Position numbers and translations under genes: made by a program. A stretch of DNA of 64,000 nucleotides from Fomes fomentarius (taxonomy: Eukaryota > Basidiomycota > Agaricomycetes > Polyporales > Polyporaceae). Where the stretch lies: positions 186,001-250,000 of the forward strand of contig JABYQN010000020.1 of the NCBI GenBank assembly GCA_022606135.1, read 5' to 3'. The notes beneath the pieces are model-generated. The model was not told where the DNA came from. It did not search any database and saw only the letters and a program-made list of their open reading frames with translations. This document shows, piece by piece, positions 58,671 through 64,000 of this stretch (positions within the stretch are counted from its first letter, which is position 1; each line of letters begins with the position of its first letter).

Positions 58671-59006
58671 TGTGCCTCAACGCTATCGCACAACAAAGTA
58701 ATGCTGGCCGTCCCCACAATAGCTATCCGGATGGAAAATCGGGCTTGGAACAATGCTAAGGAGGGGACTAAGCCGATAGTGCAAGCCGACAAGACGGGAT
58801 GGATCACGGACATATATGAGAGAGACACTGTCAGTACTCGTGCTCGGTCATGCATTTACCGAGGTGGACTCTCCTTCGAACATATCAGATCCTCAAGTCG
58901 GCGGCAAGAAACCAGTATCATCTGTCGGATTTTGACCTTGGTACTATCCCTTGTGAGGAGAAAGAGTGAGCTATTCTATCCCCCTCTGTGTATATTTAGC
59001 TGACCG

Positions 59007-60065
59007 ATGATTTCCAGAGGCACAAACAGGAACACCGGATGGACATACAAGTACTTCGTCTACGAGGAGCGAGTAGTAGAGAGACTAGCCTGGGAGAAAC
59101 ACGGCGGCCCGGTAGGGTTATGGCACATGTGTGTCTCTATCGTTGTTAAGCGTCTGATATGTCTCTCTGACCATATTCCCAACCATCATGATAGCTTGAG
59201 GATGGATCGCGAGAAGCACATCAAGGCACAAGGCGACGACTTCGCCTTCTACCCCCCACAGGGTTACAGGCATGGGCGTCGGTACGACGTCTTCATCGAC
59301 AAGCCTCCATTTATGCCCGACCGCTACTGCCACGACTCGAACATCCTCATCGTGTGCAAACAGGAGCTCCCGCCTTGGATCTGGACGAAGTGCAACGCGG
59401 TACTGGACCGCGCGGAGCCTGTGATGTCTCAGGAGCTCCGCGAGCAGGCCATGTGCGAGGCGCTCGAGTTCATCAGGGAGAGACCGGTCTACTCCCGCCG
59501 ACCTGACATCCCGCTGTCCGGGAATAGATTCACATTACCGATTTTCGCTGTGCTCAAGGCAGCGCCAAAGTTGCCGCCTGGCAAGGCGCAGGGCACGGAG
59601 GACGTCCCATATCCAGACGGTCTCGAGCGCCGCGTGGGGCCACACGGGAGCTACGACGATTGGGGCGACAAGTATCTGGAGAAGGTTTTCGCGAAGCTCA
59701 TCAAAGTGAAGAACGATGTGGAGGAATGCCAGCACGACCTGGAAGTGTGGACGAAGCTTCGCTGGCTGGTCTACGACAAGGTACGTCTATCCCCCGAGTT
59801 CTCCGAGTCTAGTGTTGCCTCCTTCATATGCTCATCCCTTATTATTTTGCGCTCGTTTCTTGGCCTTCACTTCATCGCGCAGTACACGGAGACGCTGGAT
59901 CGCGGCCTGCACTACGATCGCGTGAGCGAGACATGGTCAGATTTCGCTTCCGAGTGGCTGGAGGGAAGGATGTCGCATGACGCTCTTCAAGTAAGTCTCC
60001 GTGGACGATGCCAAGCTGGCATCATATACAATGATAGCTTGCCCACGGACGGCATCGATGGCTAG
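59007..60065 (+). CDS. Hypothetical protein
   Basis: A long open frame (352 codons) that probably includes two in-frame introns: 59129-59194 (66 bp, GTGTGT...GATAG) and one of about 102 bp starting GTACGTCTATCC near 59781. Conserved-looking segments are TWKYFV-like GWTYKYFVYEERVVERLAW, GYRHGRRYDVFIDKPPF and YTETLDRGLHYDRVSETWSD. The true start may be in an exon further upstream, because TTTCCAG at 59012-59018 also fits an acceptor. No domain, signal or membrane segment is recognised. The 3' end may be spliced at GTAAGT after SHDALQ. Confidence 0.55.
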   Translation: MISRGTNRNTGWTYKYFVYEERVVERLAWEKHGGPVGLWHMCVSIVVKRLICLSDHIPNHHDSLRMDREKHIKAQGDDFAFYPPQGYRHGRRYDVFIDKPPFMPDRYCHDSNILIVCKQELPPWIWTKCNAVLDRAEPVMSQELREQAMCEALEFIRERPVYSRRPDIPLSGNRFTLPIFAVLKAAPKLPPGKAQGTEDVPYPDGLERRVGPHGSYDDWGDKYLEKVFAKLIKVKNDVEECQHDLEVWTKLRWLVYDKVRLSPEFSESSVASFICSSLIILRSFLGLHFIAQYTETLDRGLHYDRVSETWSDFASEWLEGRMSHDALQVSLRGRCQAGIIYNDSLPTDGIDG

Positions 60066-61094
60066 GGAAGGGCGTTGTGAAACAAACCTGCACCATCGTC
60101 TTGACTGGCTTTCTGATATCCAGAGATCTCTTTCTCTCCTCCCATCAAATGCTGATGTGCTATGTAAACGGTGATCAATGCTATGTAGCTATGTAGTTGC
60201 TGTGAAGTTGACTGTATAGTACTCGATATTCCTCTCGTACTTTGTACTTATTGGCAACGTAGAAGAAGGCATACTATACCCATGAGGTATGAATCAAACA
60301 TCATCACGGAGTCAAACCATACCTGTACTGCAATGACGTTGGGCGATGTGAACTACACGATTCGCAATATCGGCCGTATGATTGCTCACCTTCGAACCCT
60401 CCAAACTGACAAAGCGAGCTTAAGTTCACCGGTGAAGATCGACGTATGTGCAGCTTAAGGTAGACTCCGGCTGTAAGGCGATCGGGACGAAGAGGATGTT
60501 GGCGAACTTTCCACGTGCCCCGGCGCGGAAGCCAACATTCCATCCGCAAGCCAGCAAGCGCAGGAAAATCTACGAAACCGCGAAAGAGCACACGCACCTG
60601 TAAGGGCGACTCCGCGAGAGGCCCTAGACCATCCCTATCGGTAGCAAGACGGCATATACTGCTGGTTGGAGAAAGAAGTACAGCCGAAGGAGGGTGTCTA
60701 CTGCCAGGGCGTTCTGCTCGTCGAGAATTCATCGTGATGTTCGTGCGCGCGGCCAGGACGACTCGGAGGATAGTAGAAATGGTTAGAGTTACTGGGTGTC
60801 CCGTCATGGAGCCAAACTAGAGCAAGGGTATCCAAGTCGGAGATATACGTCTACAGACGAATCCGTGCCGGTGGGTGGACACCGTGGAGGAGGAGGCATG
60901 CGCGAACCCTGCGCGAACCTGGAAAGAAGCGCCCGACTATATGTCAAGCCCATATCGGGCTAAGACTACTATGGGGGCGTTTTCAAATTCGATGTCCAGC
61001 CCGCCAATTGATCGATGAGTCCGCCTCTAACACCTACCTAGACAAATCGACGACCCTCGTACTACCTTCGCCATCGACTGTAACTGTCTACTGT
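60066..61094. other. Intergenic before F-box-like gene 2
   Basis: Two opposed frames (60304-60807 minus, 60515-60820 plus) overlap each other; neither has a domain or an intron plan, so I see no gene. Confidence 0.4.
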
Positions 61095-62850
61095 ATGGCT
61101 GCCTGTCATATAAGCCTTGCCCAGCCTCATATCTTGGACGAAATCTTTGCGTCCTTCCGAACCGAGATACCATCCTTCAAGTTCACAGCATGGAGCGAAC
61201 AGCTACGAACGAACAACAGCACCCTCGCAAATGCAGCTCTGACATGCAGAGCGTTCGCGGAGTCCGCCTCAGCAGTCCTCTGGTCCGCCATGCACACCGG
61301 TCTCATCCCACTTCTCCTCAGCCTGTCCAACTTCAAGCTGGATTCGGGAAATGCAGATCATGAGAAGTATCCCACCTATGTAAGAGCGCCGCTGCATGAT
61401 TCGCATTCTAATAGTAATAGCGACTCACGTAACCCCCCTCCCCCTACCCCGAAGAAAATCACCGAAGGTGGGGTTTCTCCGTCGGAATGGGCCCGTTTTG
61501 AGGTGCTCGCACGTCGCATCCGCTCCCTATCATATGTGGACCCTGTGGCGGCAAAGGGACAGATTGACCCCACTGTCGTGCACCTCCTCGTCGCGCAGTA
61601 CAGTGAAGGGCCTTTGCTACCCAATCTTCAAGTGCTTGCGTGGATTCCATCAGGACCTCAGCTCGAGCAACAGCTGTTGCTAGAGACCCTTTGCCAGACC
61701 CAGACCCTCACCCAGCTTATCTTTCCGGCATGGAAAGAGTTCTTGCCCGAAGCTTGGAACGGTGGGCATTGTTTTGATGACAGTGACATGGCGCACGTTG
61801 CGAGAGTATGTCCAGGGCTGCGGGACCTTGTCATTGATCTGGATCCGGTCGCGTGGGCCGACGTCATCCCACCTACATTCTACAGTTCATTCCATGGCCT
61901 CCGCTCTACTCGAGTCCTCCTCTCACAGCCTAATCATATCCGCGCGCTCGCCATGCTTCCACATCTGGAGTCTCTCGTTATCAATACCAGACATTCTGAT
62001 GCAGACAATGGGCTCCATGTGGATCATGATACAGGAAGCGCAAGCACGATAACTCCTCCATTCCGCGGATTCCATGCACTACGCACCCTCGAAGTGCAGC
62101 GTTGCTTCAATCCGTCATCAGCCTCCAAACTTTTGCTCACTATCACCTCGCCCATGCTTCTGGTCGTGATCATGTCTCTCGACCTGGGACGTGGAAGTCC
62201 CGACGCATTTATCCGCTTCATCGAAACGGTATGCGGGCTGCCTTCCGCACAGCAGCTTCGTACACTCCACGTAGCCCGCCCGTTCGCTCGCATGCTCTCG
62301 AGGGCGCGGCAAGCTGGCTGGCGCTGGGAATTGTCCTTCAGGGAAGCCGCTGGTGCACTTCTACAACTACACAATCTCCGGGACGTTATTCTGGATCCTA
62401 CATGGAGGATCTGGTCCATCACGGACGACGACGTCCGTGCGATGCAGCAGGCATGGCCGCACATCCGGAGCCTCGGGACGAAATGTTTCTACCACTCGTC
62501 CATGGTTGAGAGCCGCCGTCAACCTGACGGTGTGTCTGTTGACCACCCCGCGCTGAACACACTTTGTCACCTTCGCGCAGAACGCCCGCAATCTGGAGGT
62601 CCTCGACATGGATTGCCGGGAGATAGGAGAGGATGAGCTCGCCGAGTTGGATGCGCGCGCTGCTGCCATGGAGCTCGAGGGGGGATCCACGCACGGCCCG
62701 GGAACTGGACCTGAGCCGCAGCTGCAGAAGCTGATCGTGCACGCTCGATGCGGGATCTTCCACCAGTCTTGTCCCGAGTTGAGCGGCGACGATGTCGGTC
62801 GGCTGACACGCTCTTTGCGCTCGTCTAGAGGACATTCAGACTCCGGTTGA
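61095..62850 (+). CDS. F-box-like / leucine-rich-repeat protein 2
   Basis: Exons 61095-62531 and 62581-62850 give 568 aa. The N-terminal HILDEIFASFRTE then LANAALTCRAFAESASAVLW is the basidiomycete F-box-like pattern. It is followed by many leucine-rich stretches (LPNLQVLAWIP, LPHLESLVINTR, FHALRTLEVQR, NARNLEVLDMDC) forming an LRR-like array. Likely an SCF substrate adaptor, though the family is large and fast-evolving. The start at 61095 is preferred over the in-frame ATG at 61008 because the F-box follows it at the usual distance. The intron donor (GGT then GTGTCT) is inferred from phase and the ARNL joint. Not closely similar to the gene at 8251. Confidence 0.72.
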
Positions 62851-64000
62851 GCGATGAATACGATGGACTCTCAGTATGCGTACTCCACTTCCTCAGCACT
62901 CATGGAGCCCCCTTCTCGCTTACCCACATCAAGTCTCTGCGAGCCATTATTGCCTTCGATTACCTACCCCAGCTGCTAACGCGCCAGCATGCATCGTCGT
63001 TTTATCTTCCCGCTATATCACGCGCGCGTCCTTTCCCCTCAATGTGCTCCTCCAATCTCACCCGTCATCATGAATACTCGCCTGCGCTCTCAATTAGCAC
63101 TCTACCGCATCGTCCTCCGCTTCATCCTCCCCCGTGATCACTAGTCGCAAGGCGCGCTCGTGGCTCGAGTACTTCGCGCGCGACGAGCCGCACCCCTGCC
63201 AAAGCTTCGCGCACGAGTTCTCGTGCGCAGGCATTCTGTTCCCAGTTTCGACCAGTCATCCACGCGCTGGAATGACTGCGGCCGCCATCCGAGGACTCTC
63301 CTTTCTCCATACCGGGACATTCCCCTCCTTTCGCCTTCTACTCGGACTCATATTCGGCACGCCAGTGGCCAATACGCACACTCATCGTATCGCCGGCCGA
63401 CTCTCCTCAAGACTCCACTAACATTATCATCACGACTACCACACATCTATGATTACGGACTGTATAGGATAGATGTAGGTCATACGGTGTTGTATACCGT
63501 AGTTTGGATGGCATCCCCTCAGAAAGCGTAGTAGGAACGGCTATATGTGAGAATGTAGATTTAAGAGGGACAGCTCGCAGGCCTGGTGATGAGCGTAACA
63601 AGCTTTCTCATCAAGATCAACCGGCGGGACTCTGAAGTCTCCCGCCGCGCGTATTCACAGCACTTGGATTGGGATGCTTCGAACTAGTAGTACCTGTGAT
63701 GCCCCCGCGAGAACACAGCAGGTTGCATGTACTAACCACTGCAATCGCATTTTGGTGTATACGTCGACGAGGCCGCGAGGTTTTTGAGCACAGAACAACG
63801 TAACTTGAAGAAAGAATAACTGTTAGTGCGGTTATCTTATCTTGATCCTAACACAGCTGATTCCAAGTAACGACGGGCAAAGATCAAAAGGTTGACCGTA
63901 GCCGCAACTTGCAAGACCCACCAGCGACCGTATGTGAATCACCTCAAGAAATTTCATTCAGATTGATACAAAGAACTTTGACTACGTCGAGTGATCATAC
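62851..64000. other. Right-end intergenic region
   Basis: Short overlapping frames only (for example 63160-63531). I see no gene, repeat or RNA. Confidence 0.4.

Noticed and set aside
58524..59003. 159-codon frame with poly-Ser/poly-Pro
   Set aside because: The low-complexity part is a triplet microsatellite, and I could not join the frame to the gene at 59007; not called as a gene.
60304..60807. 167-codon minus-strand frame
   Set aside because: No domain or intron plan, and a plus-strand frame overlaps it; likely chance.
1..64000. CRISPR arrays, tRNA and rRNA genes
   Set aside because: No regularly spaced repeats and no tRNA- or rRNA-like sequence were recognised by eye; a tRNA scan could still find a missed one.

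Overview
The window is nuclear DNA of a basidiomycete fungus, most probably a wood-decay polypore (Agaricomycetes). The basis is dense genes cut by many 45-70 bp GT-AG introns, secreted GH12 endoglucanases, DUF6533 and F-box-like proteins, families of short-chain dehydrogenases (SDRs), and no bacterial-style operons. Gene models below come from reading splice sites by eye; most close to an exact multiple of three and restore known motifs across the junctions. No database search was run, so family names rest on motif recognition.

Layout. 0.6-4.4 kb: three paralogous four-exon SDR genes. 4.8-5.3 kb: one copy of a 512-bp inverted-repeat element. 5.4-8.2 kb: no confident gene. 8.2-9.4 kb: an F-box-like gene. 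9.7-17.6 kb: two paralogous thiamine-diphosphate (ThDP) enzymes flanking an intact 2OG-Fe(II) oxygenase and a broken copy of it, all on the minus strand. 18.8-20.8 kb: a Ubc1/UBE2K-type E2 enzyme and a GNAT acetyltransferase.

21-46 kb is a mosaic of segmental duplications. A recurring block reads repeat D, GNAT relic (-), ~225-aa family 'C' gene (+), GH12 gene (+), GNAT relic (-). One copy lies at about 23.6-29.2 kb and another at about 39.3-43.2 kb, with more fragments on either side. All four family C genes are open, while six GNAT copies and three GH12 copies are decayed. One GH12 pseudogene is interrupted by the second copy of the 512-bp element, and the uninterrupted paralogue shows the empty site. 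Single-copy genes inside the mosaic are a second intact GH12, a Glo3-type ArfGAP, a metallo-beta-lactamase-fold hydrolase and a 548-aa unknown protein.

46.8-54.1 kb: three paralogous seven-exon SDRs (a different subfamily from the first trio), with a DUF6533 membrane protein between the first two. 54.6-57.0 kb: a secreted alpha/beta-hydrolase of tripeptidyl-aminopeptidase type with one apparent frameshift. 57-64 kb: a hypothetical gene, a triplet microsatellite and a second F-box-like gene.

I see no single operon-like system. The observations most likely to be new are the family C/GNAT/GH12 duplication block with selective survival of family C, the two inverted-repeat elements, and the ThDP enzyme/2OG oxygenase duplication with two Gcn4-type sites upstream of one copy.
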